Positions 45,171 through 54,324 of a stretch of DNA of 64,000 nucleotides are shown here, one piece after another. The stretch covers positions 1 through 64,000 of the forward strand of contig NZ_JAPYZZ010000001.1 in the NCBI RefSeq assembly GCF_027460065.1. The letters are read 5' to 3'. Numbering within the stretch: position 1 is the stretch's first letter; each line of letters begins with the position of its first letter. Both the position numbers and the translations under genes were made by a program. This stretch comes from Martinezella rhizogenes. GTDB taxonomy: Bacteria > Pseudomonadota > Alphaproteobacteria > Rhizobiales > Rhizobiaceae. The notes under the pieces are model-generated. The model was not told the origin of the DNA. It saw nothing but the letters and a program-made list of their open reading frames with translations, and ran no database searches.

Positions 45171-47090
45171 TTGACCGGAATGCCACAGACACCATTGCTC
45201 GACCGGGTGAAATTTCCCTCCGATCTCAAGGAGATCGATGATCGCGACCTGCCGGAACTGGCAAGGGAACTGCGCGACGAGATGATTGACGCGGTGTCGA
45301 AAACCGGTGGCCATCTGGGTGCGGGCCTTGGCGTGGTGGAACTGACGATTGCCATTCACAAGGTCTTCAACACGCCAGAAGACCGGCTGATCTTCGATGT
45401 TGGCCATCAATGTTATCCGCACAAGATCCTGACCGGCCGGCGTGATCGCATCCGCACGCTGCGACAGGAAGACGGGCTTTCCGGTTTCACCCGGCGGGCC
45501 GAAAGCGAATATGATGATTTCGGCGCCGGCCATTCTTCCACCTCCATTTCCGCCGGTCTCGGCATGGCGGTGGCGGCGGGTCTTGATGGCAGCGACCGCA
45601 AGGTCGTAGCCATCATCGGCGACGGCTCGATGTCGGCGGGCATGGCGTTTGAGGCATTGAACAATGCCGGCGCGCTCGATGCGCGGCTGATCGTCATCCT
45701 CAACGACAACGATATGTCGATTGCGCCGCCGACGGGCGCGATGAGCGCTTATCTGGCACGCCTCGCCTCCGGCCGCACCTATATGGGCTTCCGCGATTTC
45801 GGCAAGAAACTCACCGCCTATCTCGGCAAGACCATCGACCGCGCCATTACCCGCGCCGTGACCCATGCGCGCGGTTATGTGACCGGCGGCACGCTGTTCG
45901 AGGAGCTTGGCTTTTATCATATTGGCCCGATCGACGGTCATTCCTTCGATCACCTTTTGCCGGTGCTGCGCAATGTGCGCGACAACCAGAAAGGCCCCGT
46001 CCTCATCCATGTGGTGACGCAGAAGGGCAAGGGTTATGCGCCGGCGGAAGCGGCAGCCGACAAATATCACGGCGTCAACAAGTTCGACGTCATCACCGGC
46101 GCGCAGGCGAAAGCCAAGCCGAATGCGCCGAGCTATACCAGTGTCTTCGCCGAAGCGCTGATCCAGGAAGCCACCCTCGACGAGAAGATCATCGGCGTCA
46201 CCGCCGCCATGCCCAACGGCACCGGCCTCGACAAGATGGCCGAGCTTTTCCCGTCTCGCACCTTCGATGTCGGCATTGCCGAGCAGCATGCCGTCACCTT
46301 TGCGGCGGGACTTGCGGCTGATGGTTATAAGCCGTTCTGCGCGCTATATTCCACCTTCCTGCAACGCGGTTACGACCAGTTGGTGCATGATGTGGCGATC
46401 CAGAGCCTGCCCGTGCGTTTCCCCATCGACCGCGCCGGTTTTGTCGGCGCGGATGGGCCGACCCATGCCGGTTCGTTCGACACCACTTTCCTTGCCACCC
46501 TGCCGGGCATGGTAGTGATGGCAGCGTCCGACGAGGCGGAGCTGAAACATATGGTCCGCACGGCAGCGGCCTATGATGAAGGCCCGATTTCCTTCCGCTA
46601 TCCGCGCGGCGAAGGTGTGGGCGTCGAGATGCCAGCGCGCGGTGAGATTCTGCAGATCGGCAAGGGCCGCATCATCAAGGAAGGCACCAAAGTCGCCCTC
46701 CTTTCCTTCGGCACGCGGCTGGCGGAATGCCTTGCGGCGGCTGAAGATCTCGATGCCGCCGGCCTTTCGACGACGGTTGCCGATGCGCGCTTCGCCAAGC
46801 CGCTCGATCTCGACCTTATCCGCCAGCTGGCCAGCCATCACGAGGTGCTGGTGACGATCGAAGAAGGGTCTGTCGGCGGTTTCGGTGCACATGTGCTGCA
46901 TTTCATGGCCAGCGCGGGCCTGCTCGACCATGGCCCGAAGGTCCGGACGCTGACCCTGCCCGACCAGTGGGTGGAGCAGGCCAAGCCCGAGACCATGTAT
47001 GCCAATGCCGGCCTCGATCGCGCCGGCATCGTTTCAACCGTGTTTAATGCGCTTGGCCAGCGTCAGGCCGGCGTGGGTTTTGCGGGCTGA
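45171..47090 (+). CDS. dxs: 1-deoxy-D-xylulose-5-phosphate synthase
   Basis: 639 residues from a TTG start (an ATG three codons on gives 636). First step of the MEP pathway, a TPP enzyme. Signature segments: '[16 protein letters not shown]', '[16 protein letters not shown]', thiamine motif '[20 protein letters not shown]', and the transketolase region '[12 protein letters not shown]' here '[18 protein letters not shown]' with '[18 protein letters not shown]'. It works with ispH at 18746. A weak hairpin follows its stop. Confidence 0.97.
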   Translation: MTGMPQTPLLDRVKFPSDLKEIDDRDLPELARELRDEMIDAVSKTGGHLGAGLGVVELTIAIHKVFNTPEDRLIFDVGHQCYPHKILTGRRDRIRTLRQEDGLSGFTRRAESEYDDFGAGHSSTSISAGLGMAVAAGLDGSDRKVVAIIGDGSMSAGMAFEALNNAGALDARLIVILNDNDMSIAPPTGAMSAYLARLASGRTYMGFRDFGKKLTAYLGKTIDRAITRAVTHARGYVTGGTLFEELGFYHIGPIDGHSFDHLLPVLRNVRDNQKGPVLIHVVTQKGKGYAPAEAAADKYHGVNKFDVITGAQAKAKPNAPSYTSVFAEALIQEATLDEKIIGVTAAMPNGTGLDKMAELFPSRTFDVGIAEQHAVTFAAGLAADGYKPFCALYSTFLQRGYDQLVHDVAIQSLPVRFPIDRAGFVGADGPTHAGSFDTTFLATLPGMVVMAASDEAELKHMVRTAAAYDEGPISFRYPRGEGVGVEMPARGEILQIGKGRIIKEGTKVALLSFGTRLAECLAAAEDLDAAGLSTTVADARFAKPLDLDLIRQLASHHEVLVTIEEGSVGGFGAHVLHFMASAGLLDHGPKVRTLTLPDQWVEQAKPETMYANAGLDRAGIVSTVFNALGQRQAGVGFAG

Positions 47091-47113
47091 AGCACGCTGC
47101 CCGAGGTGAAGGA

Positions 47114-47133
47114 GGCGGGTAGATGATCCCGCC
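47114..47133 (+). terminator. Possible terminator after dxs
   Basis: A 6-bp GC stem GGCGGG/CCCGCC with an 8-nt loop, then CCTTGTCACTGTTTTT. Short stem and late U-tract make this weak; the convergent SnoaL gene ends 15 bp later. Confidence 0.4.
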
Positions 47134-47147
47134 CCTTGTCACTGTTT

Positions 47148-47510
47148 TTATGCCGCCGCGCCATCAAGAAAACCGACGACACTATCGATTCGGCCCTCGG
47201 CATCGCGGCTGACGACATCGGTACCGCCGGCAACGTCGTCGCCGTCAGGCGAAATCAGGCGCCATGAGAAACGGGTGAAATCGCCGTGTCCGTCAGGGGT
47301 GCCGGTCAGCACGAAGCGATATCCGGGAAATTTCTGCCGCGCCGCCTCGATCATTGCGGCTATCCCCTTCTGGCCCTCGCCCTGCATCAGGGGGTCAATA
47401 TAACGGGCTGTTTCGGCCCATGCCTTGTTTACCATCTGCTTGCGGCGTTCGCCGTCTTCCTCATTCCAGACCGCGAGATAGGTTTCGGCGATTGCGAGAT
47501 GCTGTGTCAT
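47148..47510 (-). CDS. SnoaL-like (NTF2-fold) protein
   Basis: 120 residues. 'TYLAVWNEEDGERRKQMVNKAWAET', 'RYIDPLMQGEGQKGIAAMI' and 'DFTRFSWRLISPDG' form a one-domain cone-shaped NTF2 fold like SnoaL cyclases and ketosteroid isomerases. It diverges from an XRE regulator with a palindrome between them, and such pairs are often regulator and target. Confidence 0.85.
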   Translation of the reverse strand: MTQHLAIAETYLAVWNEEDGERRKQMVNKAWAETARYIDPLMQGEGQKGIAAMIEAARQKFPGYRFVLTGTPDGHGDFTRFSWRLISPDGDDVAGGTDVVSRDAEGRIDSVVGFLDGAAA

Positions 47511-47567
47511 GAGTGTGCTCCTTTGGGTTGACGGCCTTGATCATGCCGGGGTCCGGGAAGCGGAACA

Positions 47568-47584
47568 ATTACCTGCGAGGTAAT
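47568..47584. promoter_or_regulatory. Palindromic operator candidate (XRE regulator)
   Basis: A perfect inverted repeat with 7-bp arms, ATTACCT-GCG-AGGTAAT, centred between the SnoaL gene (57 bp away) and the XRE regulator gene (34 bp away). Its form fits a helix-turn-helix dimer site for auto- and divergent control. Confidence 0.55.
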
Positions 47585-47618
47585 CGCATTGGCGATATCT
47601 TCTGCTAGGCTGCGGGGC

Positions 47619-48413
47619 ATGACACATCATCGAGAACATGTCGGCCAGGTGCTGAAAGAATGGCGAGCCCGCCGCAGATTGAGCCAACTCGATCTGGCGC
47701 TAGAGGCGGACATATCCGCACGCCATCTGAGTTTTGTGGAAAGCGGGCGCTCATCTCCCAGCCGCGACATGCTGGTGCGGCTGGCGGATCAGCTTTCCAT
47801 GCCGGCCCGCGCCGCCAACCGGCTGATGCTGGCGGCGGGTTATGCACCTGTTCATTCCGAACGGTCGCTGGATGCACCTGACATGACGGCAGCCCGGCAA
47901 GCCGCCGAAACCGTGGTGCATGGCCACATGCCCTTCCCCGCCCTTGCCGTCGACCGGCACTGGAACGTGGTTCTCGCCAATGATGCGATCACATCGCTGC
48001 TTGCCGGTGTCTCCGCCGACCTGCTTCACCCGCCGCTCAATGCCTTGCGGCTGAGCCTGCATCCCGACGGCTTAAGTTCCCGCATCGTCAACCTTGCCGA
48101 ATGGCGGCACCACCTACTGGAACGGCTGAAACGTCAGGTGGAAGAGACGGGAGACGACGTGCTTTCCTGCCTGCATGCGGAGCTTGCGGCCTATCCCACA
48201 CCGATGCTTTCGGCCCATGCCGCCGGGGCAGATCCGCTGGCGATACCGCTCCAGCTTCGTGATCCGTCTTCGGGCACTATTATGAGCTTCATTTCAACCA
48301 CCACGGTTTTCGGCACCGCCACGGATGTGACGCTGTCCGAGCTGGTGCTGGAGTGTTTCTATCCCGCCGATGCGGCAACCCGCGCGGCACTGATGCAAGG
48401 CACCAAGGAGTAA
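47619..48413 (+). CDS. XRE-family regulator with MmyB-like ligand domain
   Basis: 264 residues from the ATG giving 'MTHHREHVGQVLKEWRARR'. Helix-turn-helix at about 10-65 ('RLSQLDLALEADISARHLSFVESGRSSPSRDMLVRLAD' in part), followed by an MmyB-like PAS-like domain ('FPALAVDRHWNVVLANDAI'), which is thought to bind fatty-acid-like ligands. It is followed after 5 bp by the ABM gene, so both are co-transcribed, and is divergent from the SnoaL gene. Confidence 0.9.
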   Translation: MTHHREHVGQVLKEWRARRRLSQLDLALEADISARHLSFVESGRSSPSRDMLVRLADQLSMPARAANRLMLAAGYAPVHSERSLDAPDMTAARQAAETVVHGHMPFPALAVDRHWNVVLANDAITSLLAGVSADLLHPPLNALRLSLHPDGLSSRIVNLAEWRHHLLERLKRQVEETGDDVLSCLHAELAAYPTPMLSAHAAGADPLAIPLQLRDPSSGTIMSFISTTTVFGTATDVTLSELVLECFYPADAATRAALMQGTKE

Positions 48414-48418
48414 GACCC

Positions 48419-48727
48419 GTGCACACCACCTATCTCATCGGCTTTCAGGTGCGCCCCGGCGAGCGAGGGCGTTTTCTCGAATTGCTGAACGCGCTGCTCG
48501 ACGCCATGCGACACGAAAAGACCTTCGTAAACGCAACCCTGCACCGGGATGGTGAAAACGAGAACCGCTTCCTGCTGCACGAGACCTGGAGCGACCATCA
48601 GGACGTCATCGACGTTCAGATCCACCGCCCGTATAGGCAGGCATGGCACGATGCCCTGCCCGATCTTCTGGATGCGCCGCGGGATATTTCCGTCTGGCAT
48701 CCCATGCGGGCCGACCACGCGGCATAA
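48419..48727 (+). CDS. Antibiotic-biosynthesis-monooxygenase (ABM) family protein
   Basis: 102 residues from a GTG start ('MHTTYLIGFQVRPGERGRF'). The ABM dimeric ferredoxin-like fold: 'FLELLNALLDAMRHEKTFVNATL', 'NRFLLHETWSDHQDV' and 'HRPYRQAW'. Some members are quinol monooxygenases; others detoxify small phenolics. It follows the XRE gene by 5 bp, in line with a regulon of small redox enzymes. Confidence 0.87.
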   Translation: MHTTYLIGFQVRPGERGRFLELLNALLDAMRHEKTFVNATLHRDGENENRFLLHETWSDHQDVIDVQIHRPYRQAWHDALPDLLDAPRDISVWHPMRADHAA

Positions 48728-48781
48728 CGAAACGAAACGTTAAGAAGTCCCGCGTACGAGGCGCGGGTCGTCTGCACAAGC

Positions 48782-49153
48782 TTAGGATTTTTGCGACACG
48801 ATCCGCGGCTCGCCTATTTTGAACCACGCCTTGGCGATCCTGCCGTTTTCAACTTCATAGATGCAGGCAACGTCGATCTCTCCCTTTCCTTCCGGAAAGT
48901 TCCGCGTGACCGTTTCGTGGTCGATGACGACATTTCCGACAGTAATGCGCGTCAGCAGTTTCCCATGGAGATCCGGCTCCTTGAAGCGCTCGATGTGGCG
49001 TTCTCGTATCTCGGCCGCGTTTCCTGCCAGAAGCGTCGCCGGGAAGGCGTAATACTGACAATCATCCGCCCACCAGGCCATAAATGCATCGATGTCGCGG
49101 GCATTATAAGCCTCCAGCTGCTTTTGCACCGGAAGTTCGATTTCACTGTTCAA
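48782..49153 (-). CDS. SnoaL-like (NTF2-fold) steroid-isomerase-type protein
   Basis: 123 residues. 'PVQKQLEAYNARDIDAFMAWWADD' and 'VVIDHETVTRNFPEG', 'DVACIYEVENGRIAKAWF' are typical of the nuclear transport factor 2 superfamily. It is convergent with the ABM gene and differs from the SnoaL at 47148, so this is not a recent duplicate. Substrate unknown. Confidence 0.87.
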   Translation of the reverse strand: MNSEIELPVQKQLEAYNARDIDAFMAWWADDCQYYAFPATLLAGNAAEIRERHIERFKEPDLHGKLLTRITVGNVVIDHETVTRNFPEGKGEIDVACIYEVENGRIAKAWFKIGEPRIVSQKS

Positions 49154-49195
49154 AACGCACCTCTTTTAGAAAAGCCGTCGCGGCAAAATGGATTT

Positions 49196-49579
49196 TTAAA
49201 GGAGTGAATGCCCTGCATTTGCCAGCAGGTCGACCGTTTTCTTCAGATCATTGGATTTCACCAGCAGGTGGTCGCCATCGAAAGTCGAAACCACGAATAT
49301 TCCAATATCGTTGGTCGACAGCGGTTCAATCACCGAAAGCACGATGCCCGTCTCATCAAAGGCGAACGGGCCCTGAAGTTTGAGGCAGTTCCAGCCCGTA
49401 TCGGCCTGAACATCATCAGGGATCCGTTCCTGACGGCAGACGACGGAAAGCTCGTCGTCAGTCCGGCTGATGCTGAGAAAACCTGCGCCATCGGCCCAGG
49501 CTGGAATGGATGCATCCGCACTGAGCCGGGCCACCCCATAGGCGCCATCCAGAAGTCTTAACTTAACACGAGAGGCCAT
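49196..49579 (-). CDS. ACT-domain protein
   Basis: 127 residues from the ATG giving 'MASRVKLRLLDGAYGVARL' (AAAGGCAG upstream). Two ACT-like halves are visible: 'AGFLSISRTDDELSVVCRQ' and 'TGIVLSVIEPLSTNDIGIFVVSTFDGDHLLVKS', as in CASTOR/ACT-type amino-acid sensors. It probably binds an amino acid. The Lrp-type regulator gene lies 89 bp upstream on the same strand. Confidence 0.88.
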   Translation of the reverse strand: MASRVKLRLLDGAYGVARLSADASIPAWADGAGFLSISRTDDELSVVCRQERIPDDVQADTGWNCLKLQGPFAFDETGIVLSVIEPLSTNDIGIFVVSTFDGDHLLVKSNDLKKTVDLLANAGHSLL

Positions 49580-49668
49580 CTGAAAACTGCCTTTCCGAAA
49601 GCCCGATGCGGCTTTCCTTGGGTTTAAGAAGACTGTCAAACGCTTCCCCTGATGAAATGCCATCAGTT

Positions 49669-50121
49669 TCAAAGCCTGATGGCCGTCTCTTCTTTCGCCG
49701 TCTTGATCACGACCATGGTGAAGAAGCGCGCGACATTGTGCTGGTCGCGGAAAAGCCGGTCGCACAGGGCGTCGAATTCCTCCATGTCGCGCAGCCGCAG
49801 CATCAGCACGACATCGGTTGCGCCGGTGACCGCATAGACGTGGGATACGGCCTCTTCCGCGATCGCAATGTCCAGAAAGCGGCGCATATGCTGCTCTCCA
49901 TGCAATTTCAGCTCCACCGTCACCAGCGCCTTGAGAACGCGTCCCGCCTTGGCGGGGTGGAGGATCGCGACAATGCGGTCGATCACGCCCGATGTGCGCA
50001 GGCGCTGCAGGCGGCGCAGGCAGCTGGAAGGTGACAGTCCCACCTCATCGGCCATATCCACATTGGTGCGCGAGGCATCGCCCTGCAAAATATTCAGTAG
50101 TTTCCGGTCTATCCGATCCAT
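49669..50121 (-). CDS. Lrp/AsnC-family regulator
   Basis: 150 residues from the ATG giving 'MDRIDRKLLNILQGDASR'. N-terminal helix-turn-helix ('NVDMADEVGLSPSSCLRRLQRL') and C-terminal ligand domain ('VVLMLRLRDMEEFDALCDRL', RAM fold). Such proteins form octamers and sense amino acids. It is divergent from a membrane protein gene at 50241, with a run of half-sites between them. Confidence 0.93.
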   Translation of the reverse strand: MDRIDRKLLNILQGDASRTNVDMADEVGLSPSSCLRRLQRLRTSGVIDRIVAILHPAKAGRVLKALVTVELKLHGEQHMRRFLDIAIAEEAVSHVYAVTGATDVVLMLRLRDMEEFDALCDRLFRDQHNVARFFTMVVIKTAKEETAIRL

Positions 50122-50149
50122 GCCTGCAGCATAACTCCCTTCGGTACAT

Positions 50150-50177
50150 TTGCAATAAAATTGCAAGATAATGCAAT
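50150..50177. promoter_or_regulatory. Repeated half-sites (Lrp-type operator candidate)
   Basis: Two overlapping perfect palindromes: TTGCAAT-AAA-ATTGCAA (50150-50166) and ATTGCA-AGATAA-TGCAAT (50160-50177). Together they give three TTGCA/TGCAA half-sites in 28 bp, in the 119-bp gap between the Lrp-type regulator and the divergent membrane protein gene. Multiple spaced half-sites suit wrapping by an Lrp octamer. Confidence 0.55.
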
Positions 50178-50240
50178 CTTTGACCACAAATGCGAAAGGC
50201 TTCAGCCTAGAGAAGAGAGACAAGTTTCAGGGAGCCTCAA

Positions 50241-51203
50241 ATGCCATTTTTCGCAACCATCAGGCAGAAAACGCGGGAAACGCTCGGAATTTACTGGGTG
50301 CTCGTACGGATTACCGTTCCGATCGCCATATTGACCGAAGTTTTATCGAGAATGGGGGCAATCGAGGCGGTGGCGCCTGCCTTTGCACCCGTCATGAACC
50401 TCATCGGGCTTCCCCCGGAACTAGGTCTTGCCTGGCTGACGGCCATGCTGGTCGGCATATGGGGCGCGGTACCGCTCATCTTCACGCTCGTTCCCGCTTC
50501 GTCGTTGAGCGCCGCGGATATCACCGTTTTTTCCGCACTCATCCTCTTTGCGCATGCCCTGCCCATCGAGCAGAAGATCATCGCCAGGGCGGGTCCGGGC
50601 ATGCTCGTTTCCACGGTGCTGCGTATCGCCGGCGGGCTGCTTTATGCGTTTCTCCTGCATCAGCTTCTGGAAGCGACGGGATGGTTGTCTGCACCGGTGA
50701 ACCCTGCCTGGATTGCGATGAGCGCCACGCCTGAATGGACCGGCTATTTCCTTGGTCTCGGGGAAACCATGGTCTGGATGCTGGTCATTCTTCTCGCTTT
50801 GTCGTTCGGACTTGAAATCCTTCGCGTGACCGGCCTGCTGGCGCTGATGATGAAGGCGCTTTCACCGCTCCTGCGTCTTGCCGGCATTCGCGGCGAGGCG
50901 GAACATCTCACCGCCATCGGTCTGTTCCTGGGGATTTCCTATGGCGCCGGTTTCCTGATCCGCGAAGCGCAATCAGGAGCGATCTCACCGAGGCAGGTGT
51001 TTCTGTCCTGCGTGTTCATGGGTTTTGCCCATAGCGTGATTGAAGACACGCTGGTGGTGATGTCGCTGGGCGCCGATGTCTATGGTGTTCTCGTCGGGCG
51101 GCTTGTTTTCGCCGTTGCGGCGACCGCCGTCATTGCCGCCCTGCTTCACCGACTGTCCGATGAGCAGTTTTTCGCCCGGATGTTCCGGCTGCAGGGAACA
51201 TGA
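50241..51203 (+). CDS. Nucleoside-recognition (Gate) domain membrane protein
   Basis: 320 residues with about eight membrane helices. The two 'Gate' halves appear around 'GAIEAVAPAFAPVMNLIGLP' and 'MMKALSPLLRLAGIRGE', with 'FLGISYGAGFLIREAQSGAI' and 'GFAHSVIEDTLVVMSLG'. Family members move nucleosides, ions or spore components; no substrate can be assigned here. Divergent from the Lrp regulator, which may control it. Confidence 0.85.
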   Translation: MPFFATIRQKTRETLGIYWVLVRITVPIAILTEVLSRMGAIEAVAPAFAPVMNLIGLPPELGLAWLTAMLVGIWGAVPLIFTLVPASSLSAADITVFSALILFAHALPIEQKIIARAGPGMLVSTVLRIAGGLLYAFLLHQLLEATGWLSAPVNPAWIAMSATPEWTGYFLGLGETMVWMLVILLALSFGLEILRVTGLLALMMKALSPLLRLAGIRGEAEHLTAIGLFLGISYGAGFLIREAQSGAISPRQVFLSCVFMGFAHSVIEDTLVVMSLGADVYGVLVGRLVFAVAATAVIAALLHRLSDEQFFARMFRLQGT

Positions 51204-51233
51204 ACAGCACTACTGTCTCAAGCGCTGATGCAA

Positions 51234-51257
51234 AAACGGGGCCTTGCGGCCCCGTTT
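51234..51257. terminator. Bidirectional rho-independent terminator
   Basis: A 10-bp perfect stem AAACGGGGCC/GGCCCCGTTT with a TTGC loop lies between the convergent membrane-protein and chemoreceptor genes. The A and T flanks make it work on either strand. Confidence 0.8.
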
Positions 51258-51282
51258 CCATTACTCAGTCTGAAAACCGGTC

Positions 51283-53304
51283 TCAGAATTCCGTCCAATC
51301 CTGATCCTTGGCAGCCGGCGCTTCGGCAGCGCCGCCGAAGGCGCGGGCGAGGCTCTGACCAAGCGCGCGGGCGGGAGAAGCGACCGGCCGTGCGGTTGCG
51401 GAAGCCGGCTTGACCGGAGCCTTGCGAACCGGTGCGGCGGGCGCGGGCTGGAAGGCGGGCTTGGCGGCAGACTGGCGGGGGGCGGAATATCCACCGGCGC
51501 CGGCGACGGCGGCGCGCGCACCGCCCATCCGGAACTGGCCAAGCAGACCGTTCAGCGCTTCCGCTTCGCGGGCGAGCGAATGGCTGGCGGCGGTCTGTTG
51601 TTCCACCATGGCGGCGTTCTGCTGCGTGCCCTGATCCATGGTGTTCACGGCCGTGTTGATTTCCTGCAGGCCGGTCGCCTGTTCGCGGGCGGCAACGACG
51701 ATGGCGCTGACATGGGCGTTGATCTCTTCGACTTCCGACACGATGAGTTCCAGAGCCTTGCCGGTCTCATCGACCAGATTGACGCCGTTTTCCACCTGCT
51801 GGCTGGAAGCGCCGATCAAAGTCTTGATTTCCTTGGCGGCATTGGCGGAGCGCTGGGCGAGTTCGCGCACTTCCTGTGCGACAACAGCAAAACCCTTGCC
51901 GGCATCACCGGCGCGGGCCGCTTCCACACCGGCATTCAACGCCAGCAGGTTGGTCTGGAAGGCGATATCATCGATGACCCCGATGATATTGCCGATTTCA
52001 CCCGAGGATTTCTCGATCTCGCGCATGGCGGCAACCGCCTTGCGGACCACGACGCCGGACTTCTCCGCACCGGCGCGGGCGCGCTGAACCAGATTGCCGG
52101 CATCTTCCGCGCCACGGGCGCTATCACGCACCGTGGTGGTGACTTCTTCCAGCGCCGCAGCGGTTTCCTCGATGGAGGCCGCCTGCTGTTCGGTGCGGCG
52201 CGACAGGTCGTCAGCGGCAGAGAGCATTTCCGAAGCGCCGGCATTGATGGCGGCGGCGTTTTCACCCACCGTGCGCAACGCCTGCTGCAGCTTTTCGACC
52301 GCGCTGTTGAAATTCACGCGAACCGGATCGATGGCGGGCACAAAAGGCGTTTCGATGCGGTAGGAAAGATCGCCGTCGGCGAGAGCGGCAAGGCCCTTGC
52401 CAAGCTCGGCGCTGGCGAAGGCGCTGGCGGCTTCGTCGCGCGCTTTTTCTTCCTCGTTGCGGCGGCGTTCGGCGTCCGTCGCGGAGCGCATGCGGTCAGT
52501 CTCGCCGGCAAGGCGGGATTTTTCGAGACCGGCTTCCTTGAAGACCAGAACGGCCTTGGCCATCTTGCCGACTTCGTCGCCACGATCCGTGGCGGGAACT
52601 TCCGTCGTCAGATCGCCATCGGCAAGCCGGCTCATGGCCGCCGTCATGCCGACGATCGGCGTGACGATGGAGCGCGACAGAGCCCAGATCAGGATAACGG
52701 CGAGCAGGCCGGCGACGGCACCACCGCCCAGAAGCGCGTATTCCAGATTGCGGGCAGCAGTCTGCTGTTCAGCGGCATAGACGGTGGACAGGCCGTTCAG
52801 CTGTTCCTTGATCTTGGCGGCGGAAGCGCGGAAGCCATCAAGCTGGCCCTTCGCCTGGTTGCGGCCGATCTCGATGATTTCGGAAATCGGCGCTTCCGTC
52901 GTCTTGCGGGCGGCGATCTGCGGCTCCGCCAGTTCCTTGAAGAAGACGGTGGCGGATTTTTCCATATCGTCGATGGACTTCAGGATATCAGGCTGGCCGG
53001 CGGCCAGAGCGCGGGCGTCGTTGAGCTTCTTCAGCATCAGCTCGCGCTGGGCGAAGACATCAGTATAGGTGCTGTCGCTGCGGAACAGCAGGAAACCGCG
53101 CTGGTTGACGGCCTGCTCGAGCATGGCGGCCGTCGCGCCATCCACGGCCTGAATGATGTCCTTGGTGCGGTTGTTTTCAATCGTGACACGCTCGCTCCCC
53201 AGTGTTTGCCAGAACACGACCGCAGAGGCGAGCAGACACACGCCCATCAAGGCACAGAAGGTGGCTATGAGCTTGAGGTTAATGGGGAGATTTTTCAGCG
53301 ACAT
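51283..53304 (-). CDS. Methyl-accepting chemotaxis protein
   Basis: 673 residues from the ATG giving '[19 protein letters not shown]'. TM1 about 10-32; a helical periplasmic domain with '[19 protein letters not shown]' (CHASE3-like); TM2 about 185-208 ('[19 protein letters not shown]'); HAMP ('[18 protein letters not shown]'), a second HAMP-like segment; and the signalling domain with '[20 protein letters not shown]'. A Pro/Ala-rich tail ends in 'DWTEF', a xWxxF pentapeptide that docks the methyltransferase CheR. Ligand unknown. Confidence 0.95.
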   Translation of the reverse strand: MSLKNLPINLKLIATFCALMGVCLLASAVVFWQTLGSERVTIENNRTKDIIQAVDGATAAMLEQAVNQRGFLLFRSDSTYTDVFAQRELMLKKLNDARALAAGQPDILKSIDDMEKSATVFFKELAEPQIAARKTTEAPISEIIEIGRNQAKGQLDGFRASAAKIKEQLNGLSTVYAAEQQTAARNLEYALLGGGAVAGLLAVILIWALSRSIVTPIVGMTAAMSRLADGDLTTEVPATDRGDEVGKMAKAVLVFKEAGLEKSRLAGETDRMRSATDAERRRNEEEKARDEAASAFASAELGKGLAALADGDLSYRIETPFVPAIDPVRVNFNSAVEKLQQALRTVGENAAAINAGASEMLSAADDLSRRTEQQAASIEETAAALEEVTTTVRDSARGAEDAGNLVQRARAGAEKSGVVVRKAVAAMREIEKSSGEIGNIIGVIDDIAFQTNLLALNAGVEAARAGDAGKGFAVVAQEVRELAQRSANAAKEIKTLIGASSQQVENGVNLVDETGKALELIVSEVEEINAHVSAIVVAAREQATGLQEINTAVNTMDQGTQQNAAMVEQQTAASHSLAREAEALNGLLGQFRMGGARAAVAGAGGYSAPRQSAAKPAFQPAPAAPVRKAPVKPASATARPVASPARALGQSLARAFGGAAEAPAAKDQDWTEF

Positions 53305-53571
53305 CGCAAACTCTCTCGGCGACCCGATGCCACGGAGCAAACGTCTGCGCTGCAACGGCCGCAATTTCTGGAAAATGGGGGAGACGCCGTCATGGCAGGT
53401 TCCGAGGGCCACACGGGCCTTGCGGACAAAGTGCCTCACAAGGCTTTATATTGGATTAATCTCATATGTCGTTTTCCTGCTACCCAAGGCGTATTTCTTC
53501 GCCCACCCGTATGGCCTGTCCGCGATAAATTGCTTGCATCTGCGGGGTTTGGCGGTCATTGACACGGGATC

Positions 53572-54324
53572 ATGTCCAAAACATCTGAAAATGAACGGCT
53601 AGACCAGCTTCTTGTGTCGCTTGGCCACTTTGCCAGCCGCTCGCGTGCGCGCGACGCGGTTTCGCGCGGCACCGTGAGCGTGAACGGCAAAATCGTCACC
53701 AAACCGAGCCAGACCGTCGCTGCAAACGTCAAGATCGCCATTACCGATCCGGCGCAGGCTTACGTCTCGCGCGCCGCCTTGAAGCTCACAGCCGCGCTCG
53801 ATCATTTCAAGCTCGATCCGAGGGGCCTTGACTGCCTCGACGTCGGCGCATCGACCGGCGGCTTCACCGAGGTGCTGCTGCATCGCGGCGCAAAACACGT
53901 CGTCGCTATTGATGTCGGCCACGGGCAGATCCATCCAAGGATCGAGAACGATCCGCGCGTGACCAGTCTGGAAGGGCTGAATGCGCGGTTCCTCACCACA
54001 GATGATATCGATGATCTACCCATCGGCTTCATCGTTTCCGACGTGTCCTTCATTTCGCTGAAGCTTGCGCTTGCCCCCGCACTTGAGCTTGCGGAACCGG
54101 GTGCTCTGGCGGTTCTGCTCGTCAAGCCGCAATTCGAGGCGGGGCGTGATGCCATCAGCAAGGCCGGGCTTCTGAAGGAGCCGGAAACCGCTCCTGCCGT
54201 GGCGGCCGAGCTGGAACGCTGGCTGACCGAGGACATGGGCTGGAAAAGCCTCGGCCTCATTCCCTCGCCGATTTCCGGCGGTGACGGCAATGTCGAATTT
54301 CTTCTCGGAGGCGAAAAGCCATGA
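53572..54324 (+). CDS. tlyA: TlyA-family RNA methyltransferase
   Basis: 250 residues. S4 domain at the N-terminus ('ERLDQLLVSLGHFASRSRARD') and a FtsJ-like SAM fold ('CLDVGASTGGFTEVLLHRGAKH', 'AIDVGHGQIHPRI', 'VSDVSFISLKLALAPALEL', 'LLVKPQFEAGR'). TlyA methylates ribosomal RNA 2'-O positions in mycobacteria; here this is inferred from family. Its stop overlaps the next gene as ATGA. Confidence 0.92.
   Translation: MSKTSENERLDQLLVSLGHFASRSRARDAVSRGTVSVNGKIVTKPSQTVAANVKIAITDPAQAYVSRAALKLTAALDHFKLDPRGLDCLDVGASTGGFTEVLLHRGAKHVVAIDVGHGQIHPRIENDPRVTSLEGLNARFLTTDDIDDLPIGFIVSDVSFISLKLALAPALELAEPGALAVLLVKPQFEAGRDAISKAGLLKEPETAPAVAAELERWLTEDMGWKSLGLIPSPISGGDGNVEFLLGGEKP

Noticed and set aside
51580..53562. 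A 660-residue open frame opposite the chemoreceptor
   Set aside because: Antisense shadow; the chemoreceptor has full domain structure.
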